22,352 nt of DNA from CAZXCQ01 sp964639275 (GCA_964639275.1 CAZXCQ010000080.1:1-22352), one strand, 5' to 3'; positions 8,255-16,406 are shown, numbered from the stretch's first letter. A program made the numbers and translations. Notes: generated by a model from the sequence alone, not told the origin.

Positions 8255-8259
8255 CCGGC
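8246..8259. terminator. palindrome spanning two convergent stop codons
   Basis: GCCGG-TTAG-CCGGC forms a 5-bp hairpin whose loop contains the TAG of the + strand gene and, on the other strand, the TAA of the minus-strand gene. There is no T-run on either side, so it is at best a weak or factor-assisted bidirectional terminator. Confidence 0.35.
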
Positions 8260-8667
8260 CATCTCCTTGGCCCTCTCTTCCCGGTCCACCGCCTTTTTTT
8301 CGCGGTGCATGGGTCTGGGAAATTGAATGGCCGTCTTCTGGGCGTAATCCAGCTTCTTTTTTCCACTCAAGAGCGCAAGAAGCAGACCTTCTTCCCGACA
8401 GCGGCCCTTGTGGGCACACATCTTCCGCGTCTTTTCAAAATAGTTGAGAGGGGCAAGGCAGTTGAATTTCTTTGCATCCACACCCTCTCCCAGACCACCC
8501 TCAGCGTGATAATCTATCTGGTTTTTTCCCCTCAAGATTTCTTTGCCCAAGGCAAGATCAGGGCAATTGTCAAAGCGAGGGCATGCTCCGCAGCGTTCGT
8601 AGAATCTGATTGGGGATTCACAGCCAAACTCCATCACATGAATGGTGCCACGCCTGGTGCCTTCCAT
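8251..8667 (-). CDS. cysteine-rich hypothetical protein with internally duplicated metal-binding-like motif
   Basis: I do not recognise the family. The 138-residue protein holds two related segments. The first has C16, C26, C29, C35 within FYERCGACPRFDNC and then LRGKNQIDY ending at Y53. The second has C70, C84, C90 within YFEKTRKMCAHKGRC and then LSGKKKLDY ending at Y108. C16-x12-C29-x5-C35 corresponds to C70-x13-C84-x5-C90, and both last cysteines are 18 residues from the DY. The cysteine clusters suggest zinc or iron-sulfur binding. The C-terminus is very basic and acidic. The ATG at 8667 is chosen because AAGGAGG stands 5 bases upstream; the frame is open to an ATG at 8778, which has no Shine-Dalgarno but lies just inside the predicted transcript. 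Transcription is probably repressed through the palindrome over its promoter. Confidence 0.7.
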   Translation of the reverse strand: MEGTRRGTIHVMEFGCESPIRFYERCGACPRFDNCPDLALGKEILRGKNQIDYHAEGGLGEGVDAKKFNCLAPLNYFEKTRKMCAHKGRCREEGLLLALLSGKKKLDYAQKTAIQFPRPMHREKKAVDREERAKEMAG

Positions 8668-8792
8668 GACAGCCTCCTTTTTTGTGAGCCATCTATTCTT
8701 CTCTCTTTGGCCCTTCATTTTGTTACAAGACCCCTTGAGCCTATTTATCGGACAATGAACAGACAGGACCTTTTTCATTTTTATTATTTCTA

Positions 8793-8814
8793 ACTAACAC
8801 AAATATATGTTAGT
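8793..8814 (-). promoter_or_regulatory. operator-like perfect palindrome
   Basis: ACTAACA-N8-TGTTAGT is a perfect 7+7 inverted repeat. It covers the predicted -10 box and the start site of the cysteine-rich gene, a position typical of a repressor operator. The binding protein is not evident in the window. Confidence 0.6.
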
Positions 8815-8829
8815 AGTGCTAATTGTCAA
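8802..8829 (-). promoter_or_regulatory. sigma70 promoter of the cysteine-rich gene
   Basis: On the minus strand a perfect TTGACA (8824-8829) is followed after 16 bases by TATATT (8802-8807). The start would lie near 8795, leaving about 128 bases of leader before the ATG at 8667. Confidence 0.65.
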
Positions 8830-8833
8830 GCGG

Positions 8834-8890
8834 AAAAACCCCCATTTTTTTGGATGTCCGGGAGATGGATAAAGGAATTTAGGGGGGGTT
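8834..8890 (-). terminator. possible weak terminator after the KaiC-like regulator
   Basis: On the minus strand a C-run just at the stop codon (8882-8890) could pair with GGGGG (8839-8843), followed by TTTTT (8834-8838). The loop is about 38 bases, so the hairpin is doubtful. Confidence 0.25.
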
Positions 8891-10187
8891 ATTTGATATT
8901 CAACCAGAGCAGTTTGGCCACACCCGGCCCTGGGTTCTTCCACTGGGAGGGCATTTCTGAGGTCAAATAAATGACATCGCCGGAATGGACAGTATAGACA
9001 GCCTTTTCCAATCTTAACTGCAACCTGCCCGACAACAGATAGCCGACCTCTTCACCCTTGTGAATAAAAAAATGTGAGGGGAGGGTTTTTTCGGGCGGGA
9101 TCTCTATGAGGAATGGTTCTGCCTTTGGTTCCAGATCCAGGGGGGTCAGAAGTTTCCCATAGATATTGCCTTCGGGGAGGTCAGGAAACTTGATTTCCAC
9201 CGCCTCTGCAGCGGGAAAGATCACCCGCTTTGTCACCTCTTCTGATTCCTGAAAAAAGGAGGTTATTTCCACTGAAAGCACTTCGGCCATCTTTAAAAGG
9301 GCAGGGAGGGAAGGGTATATCAGATTGCTCTCCACTTGAGAGATGGTGCTCGGGGTTACCCCCACCAGTTTGGCCAGTTCTGTCTGTGAGAGGCCACGCT
9401 TCATACGGAGCTCTTTTAACCGCATTCCCAGATCAATCCTGCCCGTGGCCCGCTTTTCAATATCAAATGTTATATTTAGATCCTTGCTCCAATAATTGTA
9501 TGGCTTGTTCAGGGTGTCCAGATTGCGCTTTTCAGCCTTTAGAATGGTCAAGGACGTCCGGCCTCTCTTGACAGAGAGGTCAATGGCCACTTGGGCGATC
9601 TGGTTGATCTGGGCCCTCAGACGGGGAGAATGTGCCCGCTTTTCCATGATCCAGTAGGCGATGGTATTCAGTTCGTATAGCCGGGGGCAAGAGTGACAGT
9701 AAAAGTTGAGGATATCGTCTTCCCCACCCCAGAGCTCCTGCATACCCGTTAGGCTTTCAAAGACAAAACGGACATCCCCCTCCAGGGTCGCATGGACTCC
9801 GTAAAACGCGTCCATGACCTTGTCCACCTTTTGGGGTTCATCCACCCGGATGATCCTGCATGGCACTTCGGATTCGGTTTCCTCATAGAATCTGAGAAAG
9901 ACGCTCGATCCCGACCCCTTACCAAAGCTAAAACAATCCAGAATGGTCAGAAAGGGATTGTCTGCCAGTGGTCCGAGTTTTTCCAAAAGGTTTCGGGGGG
10001 ACCGGTCAAAGGATACATAGATAAGGGGTCTTTTTTGGGCCTGAGAGGCCTGAATAAAGTTGAGGCCAAAGACAGATGCCAGACTACCGGCGTCGTCATG
10101 CCAGACCACGTTGTCACCGATGAAAAGCCCCCCCAGGAGACGGTCAAGCTCGTAGACCCCTGAGGCCACTCTGAGCCTCTCTGCCAC
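8889..10187 (-). CDS. KaiC/RecA-like domain fused to XRE helix-turn-helix and cupin regulator
   Basis: The 432-residue protein has three parts. Residues 5-220 resemble the KaiC/RecA-like fold: SGVYELDRLLGGLFIGDNVVW is the usual opening, and VRFVFESLTGM resembles the Walker B strand. Where the P-loop should be, the sequence is WHDDAGSLASVF, lacking the GKT/GKS, so ATP binding is doubtful. Residues about 254-312 are an XRE helix-turn-helix (MRLKELRMKRGLSQTELAKL, then GVTPSTISQVE). Residues about 330-432 form a cupin sensor domain (HFFIHKGEEVGYLLSGRLQL). It is probably a DNA-binding regulator that responds to a small ligand. The start is taken as GTG at 10187, 6 bases after AGGGGG; a TTG at 10223 would add 12 residues encoded by a dispersed repeat. 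It diverges from amt, so it may regulate that operon or itself; the true target is unknown. Confidence 0.82.
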   Translation of the reverse strand: MAERLRVASGVYELDRLLGGLFIGDNVVWHDDAGSLASVFGLNFIQASQAQKRPLIYVSFDRSPRNLLEKLGPLADNPFLTILDCFSFGKGSGSSVFLRFYEETESEVPCRIIRVDEPQKVDKVMDAFYGVHATLEGDVRFVFESLTGMQELWGGEDDILNFYCHSCPRLYELNTIAYWIMEKRAHSPRLRAQINQIAQVAIDLSVKRGRTSLTILKAEKRNLDTLNKPYNYWSKDLNITFDIEKRATGRIDLGMRLKELRMKRGLSQTELAKLVGVTPSTISQVESNLIYPSLPALLKMAEVLSVEITSFFQESEEVTKRVIFPAAEAVEIKFPDLPEGNIYGKLLTPLDLEPKAEPFLIEIPPEKTLPSHFFIHKGEEVGYLLSGRLQLRLEKAVYTVHSGDVIYLTSEMPSQWKNPGPGVAKLLWLNIK

Positions 10188-10210
10188 GCCTTTCCCCCTG
10201 TTTTTTGAGA
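10182..10210 (+). repeat. dispersed repeat, copy C (supplies RBS and start of the regulator)
   Basis: TGCCACGCCTTTCCCCCTG followed by six T's and GAGA differs from copy A (74-102) at two positions. On the minus strand it carries AGGGGG and the GTG at which the KaiC-like regulator most likely starts. Confidence 0.7.
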
Positions 10211-10241
10211 AGCGACAAACCAACCAATTCTATTGAAATTC

Positions 10242-10270
10242 AGGTTAATTGGATTCACCTCCCATGTCAA
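10242..10270 (-). promoter_or_regulatory. possible promoter of the KaiC-like regulator
   Basis: On the minus strand TTGACA (10265-10270) is followed after 17 bases by TAACCT (10242-10247). The -35 is perfect but the -10 is poor. Confidence 0.35.
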
Positions 10271-10435
10271 GGCCCCGGTCTTGCAAAGGAACTGCCTCTG
10301 ATGGAGGAAAAGGACATATAACATACGTTTTTGTTTTATAAAAGTAAAAATAATACAAAATTGTAGTTAGCTTTTCCTCATCTTATATATTTATAACTAT
10401 CTGATATTTCTAGCAAAGATTGGTTTTGATGCAAA

Positions 10436-10452
10436 CGGCACAAACCTTGCTT
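10436..10452 (+). promoter_or_regulatory. sigma54 (RpoN) promoter of amt-glnK-glnD
   Basis: CGGCACAAACCTTGCTT has GG (10437-10438) and GC (10449-10450) exactly 10 bases apart, and agrees with the TGGCAC-N5-TTGCW consensus except for the first T. Transcription would start near 10462, about 26 bases before the ATG. Nitrogen-control genes of this type are often RpoN/NtrC dependent. No clear NtrC site was found upstream in the AT-rich 10310-10420 stretch. Confidence 0.75.
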
Positions 10453-10487
10453 GGTTTTTTTCCAAAAGGTATTGGAGGTAGGACACA

Positions 10488-11708
10488 ATGAACACGGGAG
10501 ATACGGTCTTTGTCTTGATGTCGGCGGCCCTGGTCATGTTTATGACCCCGGGACTCGCCCTGTTTTACGGGGGAATGGTCCGGAGTAAGAACGTGCTGGG
10601 CACCCTCATGCAAAGCTTCATCCTTCTGGGAATTGTCACCCTTGAATGGGTCCTTTGGGGTTATTCCCTGTCGTTCGGGCCAGATCATGGCGGTATTATT
10701 GGCGGTCTGGGATGGTTTGGGCTGAAAGGAGTGGGTATGAACCCGAGCCCTGATTACGGCAGCACCATCCCCCATCTGGCTTTTATGATATTTCAGTGCA
10801 TGTTTGCTATCGTTACAGCCGCACTGATCACAGGGGCCTTTGCAGAACGGATGAAATTCAGTGCCTTTCTTCTCTTTACGCTCTTGTGGACGACTTTTGT
10901 CTACAATCCTTTGGCTCACTGGGTCTGGGGGGCCGGGGGATGGATGGGCCGCATGGGCGCGCTGGATTTTGCCGGGGGGACCGTGGTGCACATGAGCTCT
11001 GGGATTTCGGCACTCGCCGCGGCCCTGATCATTGGAAGACGGATCGGTTACGGGAGCGCCGCCTATATCCCCAACAATCTGCCCATGACCATCACCGGCG
11101 CGGCAATCCTGTGGTTCGGATGGTTTGGGTTCAATGCGGGCAGCGCCCTTGCATGCAATGGGCTGGCGGCAAATGCCTTTGTCGTCACACACATCGCCTC
11201 CGCACTTGCGGCGCTATCGTGGATGATGATGGAATGGATTCACAGGGGCAAATCAACGACCCTTGGCGCAGCCAGTGGTGCGGTGGCCGGTTTGGTGGCC
11301 ATCACGCCCGCCTCAGGATTTGTGGGGCCTGTCTCTTCAATTATTATCGGAGGCCTGGCAGGCGTGATCTGTTACGGGGGGGTATTGCTAAAGGCCAGAC
11401 TGGGATATGATGACTCCCTGGATGTGGTTGGCATTCATGGTTTTGGGGGCACTTGGGGGGCCCTGGCCACCGGCCTTTTTGCAAGCACAGCCATCAATCC
11501 AGGTGGTGCAAACGGGCTTTTTTTTGGAAATCCCGCCCAACTCTGGATACAATTCCTCTCAGTAGTGGCCACCATGGTATTTGCCTTCGGGATGACACTG
11601 GTAATCCTAAAGGTCGTCAATGGGGTCATTGGTTTGAGGGTGACAGAAGAGGAGGAAGAGAGCGGTTTGGATATCAGCCTCCACAATGAAGTGGGCTACA
11701 CTTTTTAA
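10488..11708 (+). CDS. amt: ammonium transporter (Amt family)
   Basis: The 406-residue integral membrane protein has the Amt pattern of eleven hydrophobic segments, beginning FVLMSAALVMFMTPGLALFY. It moves ammonium into the cell through a trimeric inner-membrane channel. The twin histidines of the pore are present in VVHMSSG and VGIHGFGG, and the conserved aspartate in ALDFAGGTVVH. There is no cleavable signal peptide. The ATG at 10488 follows GGAGG at 10474-10478. It is followed 26 bases later by glnK, its usual partner, whose protein blocks the channel when nitrogen is sufficient. A sigma54 promoter upstream points to induction under nitrogen limitation. Confidence 0.96.
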   Translation: MNTGDTVFVLMSAALVMFMTPGLALFYGGMVRSKNVLGTLMQSFILLGIVTLEWVLWGYSLSFGPDHGGIIGGLGWFGLKGVGMNPSPDYGSTIPHLAFMIFQCMFAIVTAALITGAFAERMKFSAFLLFTLLWTTFVYNPLAHWVWGAGGWMGRMGALDFAGGTVVHMSSGISALAAALIIGRRIGYGSAAYIPNNLPMTITGAAILWFGWFGFNAGSALACNGLAANAFVVTHIASALAALSWMMMEWIHRGKSTTLGAASGAVAGLVAITPASGFVGPVSSIIIGGLAGVICYGGVLLKARLGYDDSLDVVGIHGFGGTWGALATGLFASTAINPGGANGLFFGNPAQLWIQFLSVVATMVFAFGMTLVILKVVNGVIGLRVTEEEEESGLDISLHNEVGYTF

Positions 11709-11734
11709 GATAAGCGAAGAAAGGTGGGTATGCG

Positions 11735-12073
11735 ATGAAAAAGATAGAAGCCATTGTCAAACCCTTTAAGCTGGATGATGTCAAAGATGGCCTCTCTGGT
11801 GTAGGAGTCAAAGGGCTTACGGTTAGTGAGGTCAAAGGATTCGGACGTCAACGGGGGCATAAGGAGGTATACCGGGGGGCCGAATATCAGGTGGATTTTG
11901 TATCCAAGATCAAAATCGAAGTGGTGGTGGAATCGGGGTCGGTACCAGATGTCGTCAAAGTCATTCAAGAAAAGGCCAGGACGGGCCAGATCGGGGATGG
12001 AAAGATCTTCATCCTACCGGTGGAAGAGGTCATCAGGATTCGGACAGGTGAAACCGGAAAAGAGGCCATATAG
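11735..12073 (+). CDS. glnK: PII nitrogen regulatory protein
   Basis: The 112-residue protein is a full-length PII protein (MKKIEAIVKPFKLDDVKDGL). It has the T-loop with the uridylylation tyrosine Y51 in HKEVYRGAEYQVDF and the C-terminal signature GKIFILPVEEVIRIRTGE. PII trimers sense ATP/ADP and 2-oxoglutarate. The GlnK type binds and closes Amt channels, and the downstream glnD encodes the enzyme that modifies Y51. AAGGTGGG lies just before the ATG at 11735. Calling it glnK rather than glnB rests on its linkage with amt. Confidence 0.95.
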   Translation: MKKIEAIVKPFKLDDVKDGLSGVGVKGLTVSEVKGFGRQRGHKEVYRGAEYQVDFVSKIKIEVVVESGSVPDVVKVIQEKARTGQIGDGKIFILPVEEVIRIRTGETGKEAI

Positions 12074-12079
12074 TAGAAC

Positions 12080-14797
12080 TTGGACTCAATCGTTAATCCC
12101 ATCGGATGGCCCATGATGACCGCTGCCTTTGAAGAACTCAAGGAATCCAGAAACCGTCTCATCTCATTATTCTCGAGGTCCAAGGCAACGGATTCCTTTC
12201 AAGAGGATCATACCGAGATAATGGACCAGTATTTTCGTCGGAGCCTTCAGGATAGCAATACCGGCCACCGTCTGTTCAAAGAGAAGGCCCCCTTTGCCTT
12301 TTTGGCCGTAGGAGGATACGGCAGAATGGAGCTGTCTCTTTGTTCGGACGTTGATGTCCTGATCCTCTTTGGCACTAAGATACCATCCCCGGCAAAAGAA
12401 CTGGCAGAAGAGATCTTTTACCCTCTGTGGGATCTTGGGATCGAACTCGGGTACGGGACACGAGCCATGAGGGACTGCATGAGGCTCTGCCGGGACGACT
12501 TCCAAGTCCTTGCCTCAATGATGGATTCCCGTTTTATATGCGGTGATTCGCCCCTCTACCTGCGCCTCATAGAGACCCTCCAGGGAAAGGTCATTGCCAA
12601 AAACGCCGTGGCATTTTGCAGGTGGCTGGAGGACATGCATGAGATACGGATGGAGACCTTTGGGGATGCAAGTCATCTTCTGGAGCCTAATCTCAAGGAG
12701 GGAATCGGCGGACTAAGGGATTATCACCATATCCTATGGATAGCCAATGCCCTTTTTCGGTTGAGAGCCCCCAGGGATCTGGAGTATTTGGGAAAAGTTT
12801 CTCACAACGAATATCAAGAGCTGAGAGAACACCTGAGATTCATCTGGCTCGTCCGAAATCATCTTCACCAACTATCGGGCAGAAAAAATGATCGTTTGGG
12901 CTTTGAATATCAGGAGCCAATCGCCCAAAAGTTGGGCTTTCAAGATCAAGATGATCTCTTGGCTGTAGAGCAGTTTATGGGATGTCTCCACGCCTCCATG
13001 ACCTCCATAAAAGCGCTGAACCGGTCTTTTGTCAAGACCCACCTTCGCAGAGGGAGGGACCACATGAAGAAGGTGTATCAGGCATCAGATGTTACCGATG
13101 AGCTGCATATTGAAGATGGCGAAATAGGATTCGATTCAGCCACCGCCATTGTTTCCGACCCTCTCCTGCTGATGACCATATTTGAAGAGAGTTCTCGCTC
13201 AGGCTGTCTTCTGTCTATGGAAGCAAGGAGACTGGTTCGAGAATTTCTCTTTCTGGTAGATGACGGTTTCATGAAATCCGAAAGGGCGATTAAGGGCCTT
13301 CTCAACATAATCAATGGCCCAAATACCTTTGAGACCTTAAACCAAATGCACGAGATCGGATTTTTGAAGGCATATATCCCTGAATTTGGGCAAATTGAAG
13401 ACCGTGTCCAGTTTGATGCCTATCACATTTATCCGGTTGGAAGACATTCCCTGGAGACGGTCAGGTATCTCAAAAATCTTAACAAACAGAAGGAGATTTT
13501 GCTCTTGGATGTCTTTTCGGAACTGTCAGGACCTGAAGCGTTATTTATGGCCGGGTTCTTTCACGACATCGGAAAGATAGGCAAAGATCATGCTGAAAAA
13601 GGGGAGGCAATAACCCGGAAAATTCTTAACCGGTTCAGTTACGATAATAGGAGGGCGGAAGACGTTTTTTTCTTGGTGAGACATCATCTTCTTCTTGTAG
13701 AGACCGCAACGCGCAGGGATCTCAATGATGAAAAGGCGGTGGTGCAGTGCGCCAGGACTATAGGCGATGTCGGACGTCTCAAGATGCTCTATTTACTGAC
13801 CTGGGCCGATTCCATGGCAACAGGCCCCAGGGCCTGGAATGATTGGATTGCGAATCTGGTGAGGGAGCTTTTCTTTAAGATTTTGCATATACTGGAAAAA
13901 GGCGAACTGGCAAGTTTGGGTGCCTCTCAAAAGGTCAAAATGACCATGGCTGGGGTGCGTCGTGAGATGTCGCGGCAAAAGAAAGGATTAGATCCGGACG
14001 GGTTTTTTGAAGCGATGTCTCCCCGCTATCTGCTCGCCAGTAGGCCCCTGGACATTGTCCGCCATATTGAGATAGCCCAAGACCTCAAAGATCAGATAAA
14101 CAGTCTTGAACCATCCCCTTTTTGCCTTGAGGTAAAAGAAAGCGAATTAGAGGACTGCTGCGAGATAACGTTTTTGGCAAACGACAGACCCGGGCTCTTT
14201 TCGGACGTGGCCGGAGTATTGGCTCTTAACAATATCAATATCCTCTCCGCCGACATCTACACCTGGAGGGACGGAACCGCCGTAGATATCTTTAAGGTAA
14301 CGAACCCCCTTGACCCTATCGATCCGGGCAGGAAGTGGCAAAAGGTCAAAGAGGATCTGAAACGGACCTTTGCCGGCAAGCTATCCCTGGCCTATCGCCT
14401 TGGCCAAAAAGGGAAGCCATCCATTCTTTCAAACCTCAAAAAACCCTCGATGGGCCCGCAGGTCATAGTCGATAACGAGAGCTCTGATTTTTTTACACTT
14501 ATAGAGGTATTTGCAGATGACCGGGTGGGACTCTTGTATCTTATCACCAGAACCCTATTTGATCTCCGCTTGGATATCCGGATCGCCAAGATTGCCACGA
14601 AAGGGGATCAAATCGCGGACATCTTTTACGTACGCGACCTGGAAGGGCAGAAGGTTGAAGACGAAGAGCATCTGAAGGAGATTCAAGATGCGCTATGTTA
14701 TCAACTGATGCAGCGATACACTCCAGACCTGATGAGTGGTGGCACGAATCATTCGCGTCTGTCCCCTTCTGCCCAAGATTTCCGGGTGAAGGCCTAA
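12080..14797 (+). CDS. glnD: bifunctional [protein-PII] uridylyltransferase/uridylyl-removing enzyme
   Basis: The 905-residue protein has the standard GlnD order. The nucleotidyltransferase domain has AVGGYGR (76-82) and the catalytic S-D90-V-D92. The HD hydrolase has FFHDIGKIGKDH around H495-D496. Two C-terminal ACT domains begin at ANDRPGLFSDVAGV (about 695) and ADDRVGLLYLITRT (about 805). It uridylylates PII when glutamine is low and removes the group when glutamine is high. It starts 6 bases after glnK. The TTG at 12080 gives the longest protein; the ATG at 12113 would remove 11 residues, and neither has a strong Shine-Dalgarno. Placing glnD in one operon with amt and glnK joins sensor, effector and target. 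Confidence 0.95.
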   Translation: MDSIVNPIGWPMMTAAFEELKESRNRLISLFSRSKATDSFQEDHTEIMDQYFRRSLQDSNTGHRLFKEKAPFAFLAVGGYGRMELSLCSDVDVLILFGTKIPSPAKELAEEIFYPLWDLGIELGYGTRAMRDCMRLCRDDFQVLASMMDSRFICGDSPLYLRLIETLQGKVIAKNAVAFCRWLEDMHEIRMETFGDASHLLEPNLKEGIGGLRDYHHILWIANALFRLRAPRDLEYLGKVSHNEYQELREHLRFIWLVRNHLHQLSGRKNDRLGFEYQEPIAQKLGFQDQDDLLAVEQFMGCLHASMTSIKALNRSFVKTHLRRGRDHMKKVYQASDVTDELHIEDGEIGFDSATAIVSDPLLLMTIFEESSRSGCLLSMEARRLVREFLFLVDDGFMKSERAIKGLLNIINGPNTFETLNQMHEIGFLKAYIPEFGQIEDRVQFDAYHIYPVGRHSLETVRYLKNLNKQKEILLLDVFSELSGPEALFMAGFFHDIGKIGKDHAEKGEAITRKILNRFSYDNRRAEDVFFLVRHHLLLVETATRRDLNDEKAVVQCARTIGDVGRLKMLYLLTWADSMATGPRAWNDWIANLVRELFFKILHILEKGELASLGASQKVKMTMAGVRREMSRQKKGLDPDGFFEAMSPRYLLASRPLDIVRHIEIAQDLKDQINSLEPSPFCLEVKESELEDCCEITFLANDRPGLFSDVAGVLALNNINILSADIYTWRDGTAVDIFKVTNPLDPIDPGRKWQKVKEDLKRTFAGKLSLAYRLGQKGKPSILSNLKKPSMGPQVIVDNESSDFFTLIEVFADDRVGLLYLITRTLFDLRLDIRIAKIATKGDQIADIFYVRDLEGQKVEDEEHLKEIQDALCYQLMQRYTPDLMSGGTNHSRLSPSAQDFRVKA

Positions 14798-14899
14798 CTC
14801 GCTAATCCTCACCCGTTCACGCCGGGTGCAGAGAAAAGAAATGAGTGGACGGCTTGGTTTTTTTGGGTTGGGCAGGCCTTGATAGAGGCATCAGAGGCA
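14798..14899. other. gap between convergent glnD and phoU
   Basis: A 6-bp hairpin CACCCG/CGGGTG lies at 14810-14828, but the only T-run is 30 bases further on (14858-14864), so it is not a convincing terminator. A short direct repeat of GAGGCATCA lies near 14886-14903, next to the phoU stop. Confidence 0.4.
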
Positions 14900-15583
14900 T
14901 CAGGGTTCGGCCTGATTGGGGCCGTGATCCCATTTCCCGTGCCGAACGATTTCTCCCTCAATCAGGTAGATGACCTCTTCGGCGATATTTGTAGCATGGT
15001 CGGCGATCCGTTCGAGATAGCGGGCCACCAGGAACATATTGATCAAGTAACCGACCCGATCCGGATATCTGCCGATGATATCCTTGATCTGGTCATAGAT
15101 TTCGCCGTATATCTTATCGACCTCGTCATCTAAGGTCAGCACCCGAAAGGCCAGGTCCAGGTCCAGGTTGACCAGGGCGTCAAGGCTCATTTTGAGCATT
15201 GATTCGGCCTTTTCTGACATTTTTGTGTATTCAAAGGGGGCCCCAACCTTTTCCCTCTTGGCCATATAATTGACACACTTGGCGATATTTACTGCCTCGT
15301 CACCGATCCGTTCCAGGTCATTGTTGATCTTGATTACAGCTGCCAGAAAACGAAGGTCCACGGCGACCGGCTGATGCAAGGCCAGTATCTTGAGACACTC
15401 CTCTTCTATATCCACCTCGAGCTCGTCGATCTCATAGTCGGTGCGGATGACCTGTTCTGCGAATTCGGCGTTTTGGTATCCCATTGATTTGATGGCCATT
15501 CGAACTCTCTCTTCGACCATCGCTCCCAAAGAGAGGATCCGTTTTTTCAGTCTTTCGAGTTCCCTTTGTAAGCGCTTCGGCAT
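14900..15583 (-). CDS. phoU: phosphate signalling protein PhoU
   Basis: The 227-residue all-helical protein carries the two PhoU repeats. Each ends in the conserved acidic metal-binding signature: ERIGDEAVNIA in the first and ERIADHATNIAEEV in the second. PhoU links the Pst transporter to PhoR and keeps the Pho regulon off when phosphate is plentiful. The ATG at 15583 follows AAGGAG. It is the last gene of the pst operon, 18 bases downstream of pstB. Confidence 0.95.
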   Translation of the reverse strand: MPKRLQRELERLKKRILSLGAMVEERVRMAIKSMGYQNAEFAEQVIRTDYEIDELEVDIEEECLKILALHQPVAVDLRFLAAVIKINNDLERIGDEAVNIAKCVNYMAKREKVGAPFEYTKMSEKAESMLKMSLDALVNLDLDLAFRVLTLDDEVDKIYGEIYDQIKDIIGRYPDRVGYLINMFLVARYLERIADHATNIAEEVIYLIEGEIVRHGKWDHGPNQAEP

Positions 15584-15601
15584 GTGTGTCTCCTTATCCT
15601 A

Positions 15602-16363
15602 TTATCCAAACCGGCCCGTTATGTAATCCTCGGTCTGTTGAAGCCGGGGCCGGGTAAAAAGGGTCTCAGTATTGTCTACCTCAATGAGGTTTCCCAGATA
15701 GAGAAAGGCGGTTACCTGAGAGACCCGGGCAGCTTGCTGCATATTATGGGTGACAATAATGATGGTATAGGACTCGGTCAACCGGTTTATCAATTCCTCT
15801 ATTTTCTGAGTGGCAATGGGGTCCAGGGCAGAGCAAGGCTCGTCCATGAGGACCACGTCAGGTTCAACAGCCAGGGCACGGGCGATGCACAGTCGTTGTT
15901 GCTGGCCTCCGGAGAGCCCCAGGGCAGAATCGTGGATCCTATCTTTGACCTCATCCCAGAGCACCGCCTGTTTCAGGCTGGCTTCAACCCTGTCTTCAAT
16001 GAAAACCTTGTCCTTGATTCCGTTGACACGTAATCCGTATGCCACATTTTCAAAAATAGTCTTTGGGAAGGGATTCGGTTTTTGAAACACCATACCCACG
16101 CGCCGACGAAGTGCCACCACATCCACATCCGGGTCGTAGATGTCTTCACCATCGAGCAGGACCCGGCCTTCGACGCGACTGTATGGGATCAGATCGTTCA
16201 TCCTGTTGAGACAGCGCAGCAGCGTACTCTTTCCGCACCCGGAGGGACCGATCAGGGCTGTTACCTGATTTTCTTGGAAGTCCAGTGAGATTCCTTGGAG
16301 GGCGGGAGAATCGCCGTAAGAAAAATCAAGGTCTTTTACTGACATCTTTGGTGACTCTTGCAT
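15602..16363 (-). CDS. pstB: phosphate ABC transporter ATP-binding protein PstB
   Basis: The 253-residue ATPase has the Walker A motif GPSGCGKST followed by LLRCLNRMNDL, which is typical of PstB. The signature LSGGQQQRLCIARALA and Walker B VVLMDEPCSALDP are intact. It powers phosphate import through PstC-PstA. The ATG at 16363 follows GAAGG; an internal ATG six codons later has no Shine-Dalgarno. Confidence 0.96.
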   Translation of the reverse strand: MQESPKMSVKDLDFSYGDSPALQGISLDFQENQVTALIGPSGCGKSTLLRCLNRMNDLIPYSRVEGRVLLDGEDIYDPDVDVVALRRRVGMVFQKPNPFPKTIFENVAYGLRVNGIKDKVFIEDRVEASLKQAVLWDEVKDRIHDSALGLSGGQQQRLCIARALAVEPDVVLMDEPCSALDPIATQKIEELINRLTESYTIIIVTHNMQQAARVSQVTAFLYLGNLIEVDNTETLFTRPRLQQTEDYITGRFG

Positions 16364-16406
16364 CCTTCATTCCTTGGCTTTAAAACCGTATCCGATTTTT
16401 CACCGG

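Noticed and set aside
8305..8793. Plus-strand 162-residue ORF opposite the cysteine-rich gene
   Set aside because: The minus-strand frame has a perfect Shine-Dalgarno, a consensus promoter and duplicated Cys motifs; the + frame has none of these.
10188..10223. TTG at 10223 as the start of the KaiC-like regulator
   Set aside because: It would add only repeat-encoded residues and has no better ribosome binding site; GTG 10187 has AGGGGG at good spacing.
10410..11192. Minus-strand 260-residue ORF across amt
   Set aside because: It is antisense to a clear Amt gene and its composition (rich in H, Q, P, K, D) is that of a shadow frame.
14810..14828. Hairpin after glnD as a rho-independent terminator
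   Set aside because: The 6-bp stem is not followed by a T-run on either strand.
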